From positions 1 through 63,486 of the forward strand of contig CANFWV010000012.1 of assembly GCA_947450695.1 (NCBI GenBank): a stretch of 63,486 nucleotides of DNA. Direction: 5' to 3'. The notes under the pieces were generated by a model. The model ran no database searches, was not told the origin of the DNA, and worked only from the letters and a program-made list of their open reading frames with translations. The DNA is from Comamonadaceae bacterium (lineage in GTDB: Bacteria > Pseudomonadota > Gammaproteobacteria > Burkholderiales > Burkholderiaceae_C). Both the position numbers and the translations under genes were made by a program. Below, piece by piece: positions 1-10,800 of the stretch. Within the stretch, counting starts at the first letter, position 1; each line of letters opens with the position of its first letter.

Positions 1-113
1 GAACTGACTGCGGTGGTTGCCATGAGTTGCTGACCTTAATGCTCGCAATGACTAGACATGATTTAAAGAGTCGACCGTTGCTTGATTTTCTTTAGCGCCC
101 ACATCGCATGGAA

Positions 114-1037
114 TCAGTTGATGTAGTTGAACAAGCTGAGCTTGGTGATCTTGCCAAAGCTGTCTTGCGCTGCCTGCAGCGACATCATTTGCTTGTTCAT
201 GAGCGCAATGGCCGAGGCGTAGTCAAGGTCTTGGACCGAGGACAAGGTAGTCTTCAGGTTGAGGGTGGTGTCGTCTAGCACCTTGGACTGGGCATCCGCT
301 ACGTTCATGTCAGAGCCAACTTGGGCTTGAGCCTGTGTCACGCCGTTTTGCAGCGAATCCATTTCGCCAATGCCGCGCTGCATGCCGGCTTGGTTAGAGC
401 TTTTGATCGCCGCAGTGAGGTCGTCAATAGCCTGAAAAAAACCGACACCGGTTTTAGCGCCCGTGCTGTCCGTTCGCACAACGCGCACAAAAGCATCGGA
501 GCCTGATCTATTCAGTTGCACATTGCGTTGGTCGCCAACGGCGACGCTCATACGCGTTTGGTCGCCCTGATAGCTCACCGCACCTGATGCGTCTGGGGCA
601 AAAGGCGGCTGGCTGACACGGCTGCCCGCAAAGAGGTAGTTGCCATTGCTGTCCTGCGTGTTGGCCAAACTCAGCATTTGGTCGCGAAGGCCACCCAGCT
701 CAACGGCAAGGGCTTGCCGGTCACTGGGACTGATGGTCGCATTGGCGGCCTGGACAGAAATTTCTTTGACTCGGACCAGCAAAGTGCTGACGCTTTGCAG
801 TGAGGTGTCTTCGGTTTTAAGTCGCGTTTGCACCGTGTTCAAGGTCGCCGAGTAACTGGCTTGCCGGTTGATGATGGACTGCAGGCGCTGAATATCGGCA
901 GCTTGATCGGGCGCATCACTGGGCGCGACGATTTGCTTGCCAGAAGCAAGCTGTGCCTGTGACTGGGCCAAACTTGTTTGCACGCTGCTCATTTGCTGTG
1001 TGGCCCGGTCAAACAAGGCGGAAGTCGAAATTTTCAT
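114..1037 (-). CDS. flgL: Flagellar hook-filament junction protein FlgL (HAP3)
   Basis: This 307-residue protein sits between FlgK and the flagellin filament, outside the cell, after export by the flagellar type III system. It has the flagellin-like layout: a helical N-terminus (STSALFDRATQQM) and a helical C-terminus (DLDYASAIALMNKQMMSLQ) around a variable middle, at a usual length for FlgL. It has no Sec signal, as expected for a type III export substrate. It is the last gene of the minus-strand flg operon, 30 bases after flgK. The 113 bases beyond its stop contain no gene or hairpin terminator that I can recognise. Confidence 0.93.
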   Translation of the reverse strand: MKISTSALFDRATQQMSSVQTSLAQSQAQLASGKQIVAPSDAPDQAADIQRLQSIINRQASYSATLNTVQTRLKTEDTSLQSVSTLLVRVKEISVQAANATISPSDRQALAVELGGLRDQMLSLANTQDSNGNYLFAGSRVSQPPFAPDASGAVSYQGDQTRMSVAVGDQRNVQLNRSGSDAFVRVVRTDSTGAKTGVGFFQAIDDLTAAIKSSNQAGMQRGIGEMDSLQNGVTQAQAQVGSDMNVADAQSKVLDDTTLNLKTTLSSVQDLDYASAIALMNKQMMSLQAAQDSFGKITKLSLFNYIN

Positions 1038-1067
1038 GGTGATTCCCTTATTTCAGAGCGGTGCGGG

Positions 1068-3833
1068 TCAATGCGGCACGGCCAAGACGGCGTCAAACAA
1101 TGTTCCGGCAATTTGCATGACCTTGGCCGAGGCTTGGTAAGCCTGCTGGTAACGAATCAAATTAGCAGCTTCTTCATCCAAGCTCACGCCGGAGACTTGG
1201 TCACGCGCGGTCACGGCTTGATCGTGCACCACGGTCAGCGCTTTTTGAGCGATGGTTGCCTGTTTCGAAATGTTGCCCATGTCATTGACTTGGGAAATGT
1301 AGGCGGCACTGATGGTTTTACTGCCGACCAGCTGTGCGCTTTCAAGCCCGGTAAGTCGCAGCATGTTTTCGTTATTGCCGGTGCCGTCTGTGTTGCCGTC
1401 TAACGCGAAACTGTCACCAGCCTTGGGGGCTGTGGTGAAGTTCAGCTTGAGGCCTCGATAGTCAATGCCGGTGGTCAGTTGGCTCGGGTCAAAACTGCGC
1501 TGTGCCAGCACGGTGCCGCTTGTGGTGTCCGTGATGGTGTAAGTGTTGTCGGCCGTGAAGGTGACCTTCATGGGTTGCGAGCGCAACGCGGTGGCCGTGT
1601 TGGTTGGTGTCCCCGAATAGCTGGCAGACACCGACGCTTTCCCCTCACCACTGACAAAGACCAGGACGTCCTCAGGCGCAGCCCCTTTGATGGTGGCACT
1701 GGTCCGAAAACCCAAATGAGCCAAATCTGAAGGACCACCGGCCGGACCAAAACTGATCTCCACGGGTGTGTCTTGTCCGCTCACCACGGCACGCTGTACC
1801 TGCACCTGGCCGGTGTACGTGCCGTCAGTGATGTTGAGGGCGTTGCCGGTGGTTCCACCCGGCCCCACGTTGATGTCGTTGCCCTGCTGAGTGCTGACGT
1901 TGGTCAGCAGCACTTGGCCATCTCTTGAAAAACTCGCCACCACGCCGGTGGTCGTTGTCTGGTCATTGACGGCCTGCACCAAAGCGGCCGCAGTGCCAAA
2001 ACCGCCTGCTGGCCGGGTGATGATCTGGCCATTGATGGTGAGCGTCCGGTCAAGCTTCAGGCCAGAGGTCGACGCAATGACTTCATTCGTGGCGGTTGCC
2101 GTGACGCCAGGTGCTTTTGCAAGCGTGAGCCAGGCGGCAATGTCGCTCGCCTGCAAGGTCTTGCCAGGAGCAGGTGTCAATGCAGCCAAGGGAATGCCGT
2201 TCAGACTCAGTGCGCCAGCCGCTATCAAAGCGGTCGCTGGAGCGACAAGGGTCTGACCCGCAGGGATGCGTGTCCCCGACAACAGTGCCGGAATAGCCAG
2301 CGGTGGGCCAGGCTGGCCCTGACTGTCGTAGGTTTGCTGCGACAGCACAGCGGCGCGAGCGCCGTAAAAAACAGTCATGCCCTGGTAACTTTTGTCACCC
2401 GTGGCGTTGAGGTATGCCGTGCTGTAGGTCGCCCCTGCCGCCATGCCCTGCCCGCTTGTCATCACCTGCGACTGCGCTGCAGCGTCAAAGGCTGGGCCAA
2501 GCAACTGCGTGCCTTCACGGGTCATCAGCTGGAGTTGCTGACCTGGCTGAGCACCATCTAGGTAAATGGTGACGTCTTGCATGCCGGCTGGAATGGCGGT
2601 CACCGCAGCGACAGACCTGCTGGCCGTCAACACCACCGGGCGGCCTGCGCTCGGGTTCGCGTTGTTGGTCAGTATGTCAGTTAGTACACCAGGGCCTGTG
2701 GGGGTGCTCGGCGTGTAAGAAACCGTGGCGTCAGCGGTGCTGGTGTTATTGGCGTCTTTGATCACGCGGAACTGTGCGGCAGCAGCGATGCGCATCGGGT
2801 CTGTGATGGCCACAGACAAACCTCCGGCGACTGAGCTGGCTTTGGGGTCAATAGCAAACAAATTACCGGCTTTTTGCCCGTAACCATCGACCCCTTGCGA
2901 ATGAATGTCATTCACCGCCTTGACCACCGTGTTGGCCAAATAATCCAGGGCGTTGCGCGTACTGCTGAGGACTTGCTCGCGAAAGGCCATCAACCCGGCC
3001 AGTTGGCCACTGGTCACCCCGGACAACGCGGAAGGCTTGCCATAGGGATCAAGCACCAAGCTTATTTTTCCTGAGGCGGCGGCATTCAGGTCGACCCCCA
3101 CTTGGGTGGCAACACCGCCGTCAACAATCACGTCCTGCGTGAGTGAGGCACCCAAACTCACAGTCACTTCGCCGTTGGGCTTGAAGCTGGTGTTGAGGTG
3201 GCTGAAGTCCGACATCTGGCGCAGCAACAAGTCGCGTTGGTCCAGCAGTTCAGCCGGTTGTTTGGCAAGCGATGGCGTTTTTCCAAGCTGCTTATTGACC
3301 TGTGCCAATTGCTGCGCATAGGTATTGAGTTGTGACACATCCGTCTGCACGGCTTGGCTCGTTTCGGTGTCGACCAGATCCAGCTGAGACGACAGCTGTC
3401 CAAAGCTCGAGGTGAGGCCTTGCGCATCGCGCATGAAGGCGCCACGCAGCACGGTTGAGGCTGGGTCTGTCGACAAACTGCGGGCAGAGGCAAAAAATTG
3501 GTCTAGCGAGCTGACCAAACCCGTGGTGGCGCTAGACATCACGTCAATCACGCGGTTAGCGTACGTCACCATGGGGGCTTGGCTTTGCAGGTCGGAATTG
3601 CTGTTGCGCAGGTTGGCATCGGCAAAGGCACTGTATTGACGCTGAACTTGGTCAAAGACCACACCAGTTCCGATATAAACAGGACCCAAATGGGTTGGCG
3701 TACCGGCCTGCAGGACGACCGCCTGACGTGAATAACCGTCCGTGGAGACGTTGGCAATGTTGTTACTGACCGTCCCCAACGCTTGCTGGTAGGCCATGAC
3801 AGCGTTGCCGCTGATGCTGAGCAAGTCACTCAT
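1068..3833 (-). CDS. flgK: Flagellar hook-associated protein FlgK (HAP1), unusually long
   Basis: FlgK is the first junction protein above the hook. The N-terminal rod-type motif NNIANVSTDGYSRQ (about residues 23-36) and the C-terminal helix SLDEEAANLIRYQQAY identify it clearly. At 921 residues it is several hundred longer than typical FlgK. The extra length lies in the Thr/Ala/Gly-rich middle (roughly residues 330-800), which would face outward. The start ATG overlaps the flgJ stop by four bases (ATGA), so the two are probably translationally coupled. The frame is open throughout with no sign of a frameshift. Confidence 0.93.
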   Translation of the reverse strand: MSDLLSISGNAVMAYQQALGTVSNNIANVSTDGYSRQAVVLQAGTPTHLGPVYIGTGVVFDQVQRQYSAFADANLRNSNSDLQSQAPMVTYANRVIDVMSSATTGLVSSLDQFFASARSLSTDPASTVLRGAFMRDAQGLTSSFGQLSSQLDLVDTETSQAVQTDVSQLNTYAQQLAQVNKQLGKTPSLAKQPAELLDQRDLLLRQMSDFSHLNTSFKPNGEVTVSLGASLTQDVIVDGGVATQVGVDLNAAASGKISLVLDPYGKPSALSGVTSGQLAGLMAFREQVLSSTRNALDYLANTVVKAVNDIHSQGVDGYGQKAGNLFAIDPKASSVAGGLSVAITDPMRIAAAAQFRVIKDANNTSTADATVSYTPSTPTGPGVLTDILTNNANPSAGRPVVLTASRSVAAVTAIPAGMQDVTIYLDGAQPGQQLQLMTREGTQLLGPAFDAAAQSQVMTSGQGMAAGATYSTAYLNATGDKSYQGMTVFYGARAAVLSQQTYDSQGQPGPPLAIPALLSGTRIPAGQTLVAPATALIAAGALSLNGIPLAALTPAPGKTLQASDIAAWLTLAKAPGVTATATNEVIASTSGLKLDRTLTINGQIITRPAGGFGTAAALVQAVNDQTTTTGVVASFSRDGQVLLTNVSTQQGNDINVGPGGTTGNALNITDGTYTGQVQVQRAVVSGQDTPVEISFGPAGGPSDLAHLGFRTSATIKGAAPEDVLVFVSGEGKASVSASYSGTPTNTATALRSQPMKVTFTADNTYTITDTTSGTVLAQRSFDPSQLTTGIDYRGLKLNFTTAPKAGDSFALDGNTDGTGNNENMLRLTGLESAQLVGSKTISAAYISQVNDMGNISKQATIAQKALTVVHDQAVTARDQVSGVSLDEEAANLIRYQQAYQASAKVMQIAGTLFDAVLAVPH

Positions 3834-4324
3834 GGCTGACTCCCTGAGAGAATGTCATGGGCTTTGGGCAAGGCAATCGGTGCGCCTGGGTATTGAAATT
3901 TTTTCAAGTTCGGCCCGGCGACGTCCAAGGAGAAGTTTTTAGGCGGGCTTTGCAGTGGGACACCTTTGTTGGCAACATCACGGGACTGCAACAGTTCAGC
4001 CGTACTGGGCTGCGGCGTGAGCTTTTGACTCTGACTGGCCACGATCAAGTCGGCCACGCCCATCATGTTGCGCTTTGACAGTTGCACCGAGACCTCTTTG
4101 TCAAACATGCCTTGGAAGGTTTCAGCGCCTGAAGACTCGACCAAGTCGCTTTTCACCGTCGACTCACGCATGGACTTCAGCATCATCTGTAAGAACATGC
4201 CCTCAAATTGTTGTGCGGTTTCGCGCAGTGCCGCTTTGCTGTCCTTGTGCGCTTGGCCTTTGAGTTGACTCAGACCTTCAAAGTCAAGGTAAGAGCGAGC
4301 CGTGGCGTTGTTGACCGGTTCCAT
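3830..4324 (-). CDS. flgJ: Rod-capping protein FlgJ, lacking the muramidase domain
   Basis: This is the N-terminal rod-cap half of FlgJ: FEGMFLQMMLKSMRES followed by ETFQGMFDKEVSVQLS. The 164-residue protein ends soon after the cap domain. In enteric-type FlgJ, which is about twice this length, a peptidoglycan hydrolase domain follows. The peptidoglycan-cutting function must therefore be elsewhere, and a LysM/lysozyme-like gene at 12750-13955 is a good candidate. It lies 3 bases after flgI and overlaps flgK by four bases. Confidence 0.92.
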   Translation of the reverse strand: MEPVNNATARSYLDFEGLSQLKGQAHKDSKAALRETAQQFEGMFLQMMLKSMRESTVKSDLVESSGAETFQGMFDKEVSVQLSKRNMMGVADLIVASQSQKLTPQPSTAELLQSRDVANKGVPLQSPPKNFSLDVAGPNLKKFQYPGAPIALPKAHDILSGSQP

Positions 4325-4327
4325 GGC

Positions 4328-5482
4328 TTAAATAATGACCAGTTCCGCACGCAGACTGCCAGAGCTTTTGAGTGCTTCAAGAATGGCGATGAGTGCGGAA
4401 GGTGTGGCACCGACCTGGTTCACCGCATCGACAATTTGGCGCAGGTCAACACCGGGCTGAAACAAGAACATCGGCTTGTTCGGTTCACTGACCTTGATGT
4501 CAACGTTCTGCACCGCGGTTGTCTGGCCTTGCGAGAAAGCCCCCGGTTGCGAGACGTCGTTGGTGGCGGTGATGGCCACCGAGATGGTGCCGTGTGACAC
4601 GGCCGCTGCGGTGACGCGCACATTGCGGCTGATAACGACGGTGCCGGTTCGCGAGTTGATGACAACGCGAGCCGGCGGATCGCCAGGCAGCACATCGAGG
4701 TTTTCGACCATGCTCATAAAGGCCACGCGCTGACTCAGGTCTTGCGGTGCGCGAATCGAGATCGACACACCATCGAGTGCGTTGGCAACGTCGGGACCAA
4801 AGCGGGTATTGATGGCGTTGATGATGGCGGTGGTGGTGGTGAAGTCACTTTCGCGAACGTTCAACACCAGTAGCTCGGCACTCGCAAATGGGTTTTCAAC
4901 AATTCGTTCTACCGTGGCGCCGGCAGGTACGCGGCCCGATGTCGGCACGCCAATCGCGACTTTGGAGCCTGCCGCACTGGCGTCAACACCGGTGGTGGTC
5001 AAGGAGCCTTGAGCCAAGGCATAAATTTCGCCGTCGACGCCGCGCAAACTGGTCAGAACCAAGTTGCCGCCACGTAAGCTAGACGCTTTGCCGATGGCAG
5101 AGACGTTGATGTCGATTTTTTGACCCGGCTTAGAAAAGCCCGGTAATTCAGCCGTGACCATGACGGCAGCAGAGTTCTTCAAATCAACCTTGCCCACGTT
5201 GGCTGCCGTGTCGTAGTCAGACAGCGGCCCTTCAAGGCTGACGCCAAGTCGGCTCAACATGGCCTTCATACTTTGCGTGGTGAAGGACACGTCGGCACCG
5301 TCACCGGTGCCTTGCAGACCGACCACCAAGCCGTAACCGACCAGTTGATTGCTCCGCATGGCAGCAATACTGGCGATGTCCTTGACGCGGTCAGCATGCG
5401 CAGCCTGAGGCGCCAGCGCACTCACCAATGCCAGTGCGGCGAGCCAAGCCTGCAGCAAAGACGAAAGCGGTTTTTTGATCAT
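4328..5482 (-). CDS. flgI: Flagellar P-ring protein FlgI
   Basis: FlgI forms the P ring around the rod in the peptidoglycan layer. The 384-residue length is normal. A Sec signal peptide (LQAWLAALALVSALAPQAAHA) is followed by the conserved start of the mature protein, DRVKDIASIAAMRSNQLVGY, and by GLVVGLQGTGDG. The C-terminus ends in the usual short hydrophobic tail (LRAELVII). It sits between flgH and flgJ in the standard gene order. Confidence 0.96.
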   Translation of the reverse strand: MIKKPLSSLLQAWLAALALVSALAPQAAHADRVKDIASIAAMRSNQLVGYGLVVGLQGTGDGADVSFTTQSMKAMLSRLGVSLEGPLSDYDTAANVGKVDLKNSAAVMVTAELPGFSKPGQKIDINVSAIGKASSLRGGNLVLTSLRGVDGEIYALAQGSLTTTGVDASAAGSKVAIGVPTSGRVPAGATVERIVENPFASAELLVLNVRESDFTTTTAIINAINTRFGPDVANALDGVSISIRAPQDLSQRVAFMSMVENLDVLPGDPPARVVINSRTGTVVISRNVRVTAAAVSHGTISVAITATNDVSQPGAFSQGQTTAVQNVDIKVSEPNKPMFLFQPGVDLRQIVDAVNQVGATPSALIAILEALKSSGSLRAELVII

Positions 5483-5521
5483 GAAGTCAGACAGTTGGGA
5501 AAATTAAGACGGTTCAAGCGC

Positions 5522-6208
5522 TCAAAAAGGCCAGAACTTGAGCAGCGCACTGGTGCCCCAACCGGCGCGTGTGGCATTGGCCAAGTCGCCGGTGCCGCGG
5601 TAGGTAATCTGAGCGTTCACCAAGCGACGCGACTGCACCATGTTGTTGGGCGAGATGTCTTCCGGGCGAATGACGCCGGCGACCTGAATCACTTCAGAGC
5701 CTTCAGACAGTGCCAATTGCTTTTCACCGCGCAACACCAAGTTGCCGTTTGGCAGCACATCAACCACGGTCACGGACACCGTGCCGGTCAAGCTGGCCTG
5801 CTGATCGGCTGTTCCGACCCCAGTGCTGGCCGTGGTGTTACCGGTCAGAGGAATACCGCCCAACAACCCGTTCATTTTGGCCGTTGCATTGATGAGACCG
5901 GTCGGCAGAGCATCCGTTTTGGAAACTCGACTCAGGGCATTGTTTTGCGTACGGGCCGCCTGCGTGGCTTCATTCAGCACCACGGTGATGACATCACCCA
6001 CCTGAAAATTACGACTCCGCCCAAACCAGTTGTCACTCACACGGCTGACGTAAATGCCCCCAGTGGCTTGACGTGAACGATCCGCCATCACGGGATAGAC
6101 CGGTGCAAAATCTGGCGAATGTGCCAGCGGCTGCGGGGGCAACACGGAACACCCACTCAACAAGAGCAAAGGCAACGCGGTCAAAAGAATGCGGCTCATG
6201 GCGGGCAT
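5522..6208 (-). CDS. flgH: Flagellar L-ring lipoprotein FlgH
   Basis: FlgH builds the outer-membrane L ring. It has a lipoprotein signal with lipobox LLSGC near residue 19 and the conserved C-terminal part RRLVNAQITYRGTGDLA. I chose the ATG at 6208, whose A is shared with the flgG stop (TGATG), giving 228 residues. A GTG one codon earlier (6211) and an ATG at 6199 are also possible. It lies between flgG and flgI as usual. Confidence 0.95.
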   Translation of the reverse strand: MPAMSRILLTALPLLLLSGCSVLPPQPLAHSPDFAPVYPVMADRSRQATGGIYVSRVSDNWFGRSRNFQVGDVITVVLNEATQAARTQNNALSRVSKTDALPTGLINATAKMNGLLGGIPLTGNTTASTGVGTADQQASLTGTVSVTVVDVLPNGNLVLRGEKQLALSEGSEVIQVAGVIRPEDISPNNMVQSRRLVNAQITYRGTGDLANATRAGWGTSALLKFWPF

Positions 6209-6990
6209 CACATGTTGGTGTTGAGGAAGCGGAGCATGCCGTCGACGGCAGAAATCGCCTTTGAGTTGATCTCATAGGCGCGCTGAGTCTCAATCATGTT
6301 GACCATTTCTTCCACCACGTTGACGTTGGAAGCCTCAAGTGAGCCTTGCATCAAGGTGCCGGCGCCGTTGGTGCCCGGCGCCAGCACGGTGGGTGTACCG
6401 CTGGCGGGGGTTTCTTTCATCAGATTGCCGCCCATGGCTTGCAGACCGCTCGGGTTCACAAAACGTGCCAATTGCAACTGCCCAATGACTTGCGTTCCGC
6501 CTGTGGCGAGTTCAATAGACACGGCACCCGTGGCGGCGACGGTCACGCTGGCTGCAGTGTTCGGAATGGTGATGGCCGGCTGCAACAAAGCGCCGCTGGC
6601 ATTGACCACCTGACCGGTGGGCGAGAGCTTGAAGCTGCCGTCACGCGTGTAGGCAATCGTGCCATCTGACTTGGCAATCTGAAAGTAACCGTCACCCGTG
6701 ATGGCGATGTCAAGCGGATTGGAAGTATTGAGCATGCTGCCTTGTGCAGGTAGCTTTTCAGTGGCCACCACACGCACACCGGTACCTAGCATCATGCCGG
6801 TTGGCGAAACGGCGTTGACATCGGTCTGACCGCCCGCTTGGCGGATGTTTTGATAGATCATGTCTTCGAACACGGCACGGTCGCGCTTGAAGCCGGTGGT
6901 GTTCACGTTGGCCAAGTTGTTTGAGATCACGTTCATGCGCGACTGCTGCGCGTCGAGGCCTGTTTTGGCCACCCACATTGATGCTTCCAT
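6208..6990 (-). CDS. flgG: Distal rod protein FlgG
   Basis: FlgG is the distal rod subunit. At 260 residues it has the standard length. It carries the rod/hook N-terminal motif NVISNNLANVNTTGFKRDRA and the C-terminal motif SNVNVVEEMVNMIETQRAYE that pack together in the axial helix. It follows flgF and is joined to flgH through a TGATG stop-start overlap. Confidence 0.96.
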   Translation of the reverse strand: MEASMWVAKTGLDAQQSRMNVISNNLANVNTTGFKRDRAVFEDMIYQNIRQAGGQTDVNAVSPTGMMLGTGVRVVATEKLPAQGSMLNTSNPLDIAITGDGYFQIAKSDGTIAYTRDGSFKLSPTGQVVNASGALLQPAITIPNTAASVTVAATGAVSIELATGGTQVIGQLQLARFVNPSGLQAMGGNLMKETPASGTPTVLAPGTNGAGTLMQGSLEASNVNVVEEMVNMIETQRAYEINSKAISAVDGMLRFLNTNM

Positions 6991-7034
6991 ATCAGCTCCT
7001 TCTATCGTTTGTTACGTTCAGGCTGGTCATCGCA

Positions 7035-7796
7035 TCAGCCTAGTTTCATCATGGTGGCGCCAGACTCGTCAATGGTCTTGCTCTCTTTGATGTTGCGCAC
7101 CTGGTGTTCAAAAGAGCGGCTTTGGTCCATCAACTTGACCATCACTTCCATCGGATTCACATTGCTGCCCTCCAATGCGCCTGGGGTCAACGCGGGTGCA
7201 ACGGGGCCATCTGTGATGTCTGCGCCGAGTTTTCCGACAGGGCCAAACAAACCATCTTGACGACGCTCGAGCGGTGTGGTGCTGGCATCACGCATCAACA
7301 TGCGGTCAATCAGAACGGGGTTGGCCACCCCAGCTTGTGCCCTGTCAACGGCATAAACAGAACCATCGGGGTTAATAGAGACACTCAAGCCCGGCGGAAT
7401 GGTAATGGCCCCACCGCCCTGCCCGCGCACAACTTGATGGAGGCTGTTCTCAAGGACACCGGCCGTGCTGACGCGCAAGTCGCCACGTCGCGTGAAAGCC
7501 AACTCGCCGTTAGGGGCGCTGACACCCAGCACGGTGTTGTCATTCATGGCTACGTCGGTCGCTGTGCCCGTCGCCATGATGGCGCCCGACTTCAGCTGAA
7601 TCACATCCGCACTGACGGACTGCGGCTGCATGCGCGAAGCGAAGCCCGGGCCGTCAACTTTGATTGCTCGCATGGCCACTTCGTAGCTGCGCTTGAAACC
7701 AACGGTGCTGACGTTTGCCAACTCGTTGGTGGTCATTTGCCGCGACAAGCTCTGCTGGTCGATCGCTGCGGCGGCGTTAAAGGCTAGGCGGTCCAT
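7035..7796 (-). CDS. flgF: Proximal rod protein FlgF
   Basis: This 253-residue rod protein has the N-terminal motif TTNELANVSTVGFKRSYE and the C-terminal motif EGSNVNPMEVMVKLMDQSR, both typical of FlgF. It lies between flgE and flgG in the canonical order. There is no Sec signal, consistent with flagellar type III export. I see nothing unusual in it. Confidence 0.94.
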   Translation of the reverse strand: MDRLAFNAAAAIDQQSLSRQMTTNELANVSTVGFKRSYEVAMRAIKVDGPGFASRMQPQSVSADVIQLKSGAIMATGTATDVAMNDNTVLGVSAPNGELAFTRRGDLRVSTAGVLENSLHQVVRGQGGGAITIPPGLSVSINPDGSVYAVDRAQAGVANPVLIDRMLMRDASTTPLERRQDGLFGPVGKLGADITDGPVAPALTPGALEGSNVNPMEVMVKLMDQSRSFEHQVRNIKESKTIDESGATMMKLG

Positions 7797-7830
7797 GGCG
7801 TGTTCAGCTTCTTAGTGGCTCAGTGCTTGA

Positions 7831-10800
7831 TCAACCGCGAATATTGATGATGGCCTGGGTCATGGCGGTACTGGTCTCAATGGCTTTGGCATTGGCCTGG
7901 AAGTTACGTTGAGCGGTGATCAAGTCCACCAACTCTTGCGTCAAGTCGACGTTGGAACCCTCAGTCGCACCGGCGCGGATAGTCCCGAAGCCAGCACCGC
8001 CAGCCGTTCCCAAAATCGGGTTACCGGAAGCCGCAGAAGTCAAGAAACTGGAATCCCCCACTTGACGCAAACCAGTCGGGTTTGAAAAGTTGACCAGCAA
8101 AATTTTGGCCAAGGACTTTTGGGAGCCGTTGGAGTAGCTGGCACTCACCAAACCATCATTGCCAATCGTCACACCGACCAAGTCACCTTCAGGGGCACCG
8201 TCTTGGGTCTGCGACAACACCGCAAAGGGCGAGGTGTACTGGGTGGACTTGGAGTAATCGATGTTGATCGTCAAGGCGCCCTTACCGTCTTGGAGGAAGA
8301 CAGTTTGGAGCTGGGTTCCGGACAATGGCGAGACCAGTTTGCCACCGGTGTCAAAGGTCAGCTCACCCTTGTCAAGGTAAATCGGCGTCCATTTAGGCGC
8401 TGTTAAGAAGCCATCACCATTGGTGGTTTCTTGACCCTTTGCATCGATGTACAAGAGTTTTCCAGATGCGTCCGTGGCTTGCGTTGGGCGGATCCAGGTC
8501 GACGTTGCACCTTGGCCATTTTGGGAAGACTCCAAGCCCCAAGGCCCTTTGCCGGTGACCTTGATAAAAGAACTTGAGTTTGCGGTTCCCGTGGTGAATG
8601 TGAACCTTTGTGCCGTTGCGTCATAGTTCACCTTGACACCACTCACCGTCTTCCCGCTGTTGTCGCCCAACAAATTAATCTGGTCTTGCAGCGCTTGTTT
8701 GAACCCGGCCAACGAGTAATCGGCACCGACGGGAATCTTCACAGTACCACTGACGTCGTCAACTGTGACGATGAAGGTGTTGTTGTCTGCAGTGACCGAA
8801 AAATTATTGTTCAGATTGATAGACGGCGACGTGCCAAAAGCAACAGCAGGGGTTGAAGCGACACCACGCAGGGACAGTGTGGATGCCAGTACCGAAGTTG
8901 TCTTCACCCCAAAAATGCTCGCCGCCAAAGGATTCAGCCCTGCATCTGTCGTCAAGGCACCCGTGTTGTCAATAGCGCTGATGGCAATAGTTGAGGCATC
9001 ACCGGTTGTGCCCGACGAAAAGGTGAATTGTTTGTTACCCGTGTTGTAGTTCACGACGATGCCAGAACGCTGGTCCGCAATGGCTCGGATAGGGGTTGTG
9101 CTGTTAGGTGCGACTTCTGTCGGCATCAAGCCGTCCGCCCCTAGCGTCAACGGCGATGCCGTCAAACCCAGCATGTTGTTCGCCGGGTCTGCACTGATGC
9201 TGACAACCCGCGGTGGCACCGTCGGGTCGACGGTCGTGTCAACGAACTTAAAGGTACGACCTGCAGCGTCGTAGGAGACGGTGAGATTCATGTTGGCCGT
9301 GTTCAATTGGGCTTGCATGGCATTGACAATTTTGTCTGTCGCCATCAAGGTCGGAGTCACTGAGCTGGACGGTCCGAAATCAAAACTATGCGAGGTGCCA
9401 TCGACCGTCAGAGAGAATTTAGAACCACTGCCATCCGTCGGCAATTCAAAGTAATGCTCATCCCCAAACTTACCGTTGAGATAGTTTGTCATCGCTGTAG
9501 CGATCTGTGTCCCGTTCATGGGCGTTGCGCTATTTTGAAGAAAGCTCAGGTCGACATTGGCTGAACTACCGTCAATTTGTATCTTGAAAAGATTGTTCAG
9601 ACTAGGCACGGGCGCTGCGGCATCGAGCACGGCATCAGAAGCTGTTTTTCCTGCTGCTGCGATGAATGCCGTGGAAGCGGCTGCGCCTGCTGCGGTGATG
9701 TATGTGCTGGACGCCAATGCAGCGGCTGCATTTTGCACGGTCAGATAAGCAGCCGAAGTAGTACCGGTCGTACCAGCACTCGTGTTGGCTGCCGCTGCTG
9801 CGTTCAGGGTGTCCGTCGTTGTTCTGGCTGCCGTCCCTGCGGCTGCAGCGCCGCTCAACGTGGCTGGCGTAGCCTCGGCGGCTGCTACAGCGGCTGCCAG
9901 CGCCAAAGCGCCAGCACCCGAGCCCGTCGCGGCAATGGCATTCACTGAAGCCGTGGCTGCCGTGCCGGCAACAAGCGCTCTAGCGGCAGTCGCAGCAGCA
10001 GTTTGAGTGGCCAGCAAATTTTGAAAATTGATGCCGGCAGCCAGATCAGTCGTGATCGGGTCGCTGGTGATGCTGGCTGGCACTGACACCTGCGTATCGG
10101 TCAATTGGTTCAGCGCAAATTTTTGTGTCTTGACGTTGTTGGTCAAAAAGTCTTTAACTTGGCTGTACGGTTCGGTCACGCCGTACTGGTTGACGTAAAG
10201 CGGTTCTTTGTTTGCGTCAGTGGCCTGCATGAGCGATGCTGAGACTTCATTGGTACCGATGTAAACATGGGTTTGCCACTTGTTTGTCGGGCTGGTGGCC
10301 GTGGCATTTTGCGTCTTGACGTAATAAATAGTGGCCAGGTAGCCGTTGCCGCCTTGGTCATATACGGTGAGCGCCGTGCTTTTGTTGTAGCTGGCCGGAT
10401 TGGTTTGACTGAATGGCGCTGAGATAACAGCCGCATCTGCGGGGAAGTTAACACCCAGTTGAACCAAAGAAGTCTGCTTGGCTTCACCGACCGTCTTTTG
10501 GGGAATCGTCAGCACCACGCGGTCATTCACGTTAGCGCTACCGGTCGAGTCAACCGTGGCCGCCATCAGACGTTGCCCTGAGGAGTTCACCACGTTGAAC
10601 TGGTCGTTCAACATGAAAGAGCCGTTGCGGGTGTAAACGTCTTGCAGGCCGTCAGCGGACTTGAGCGGGAAGAAACCGTCACCGGAGATCGCCACGTCCA
10701 AAGTGTTCGATGAGAACGAAATATTGCCTTGACTGAATTCCTGACTCACCTGCTTCAGAGCCACACCCTGACCGATAGCGCTGGACGATTTTTGCAGCGG

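Noticed and set aside
1-113. Possible gene or terminator downstream of flgL
   Set aside because: No open frame with recognisable features and no stem-loop with T-run.
5273-6076. Long open frame (267 codons) on the plus strand opposite flgI/flgH
   Set aside because: It is antisense to two certain genes, has low-complexity His/Gln/Arg-rich translation and no ribosome site; a shadow of GC-rich coding on the other strand.
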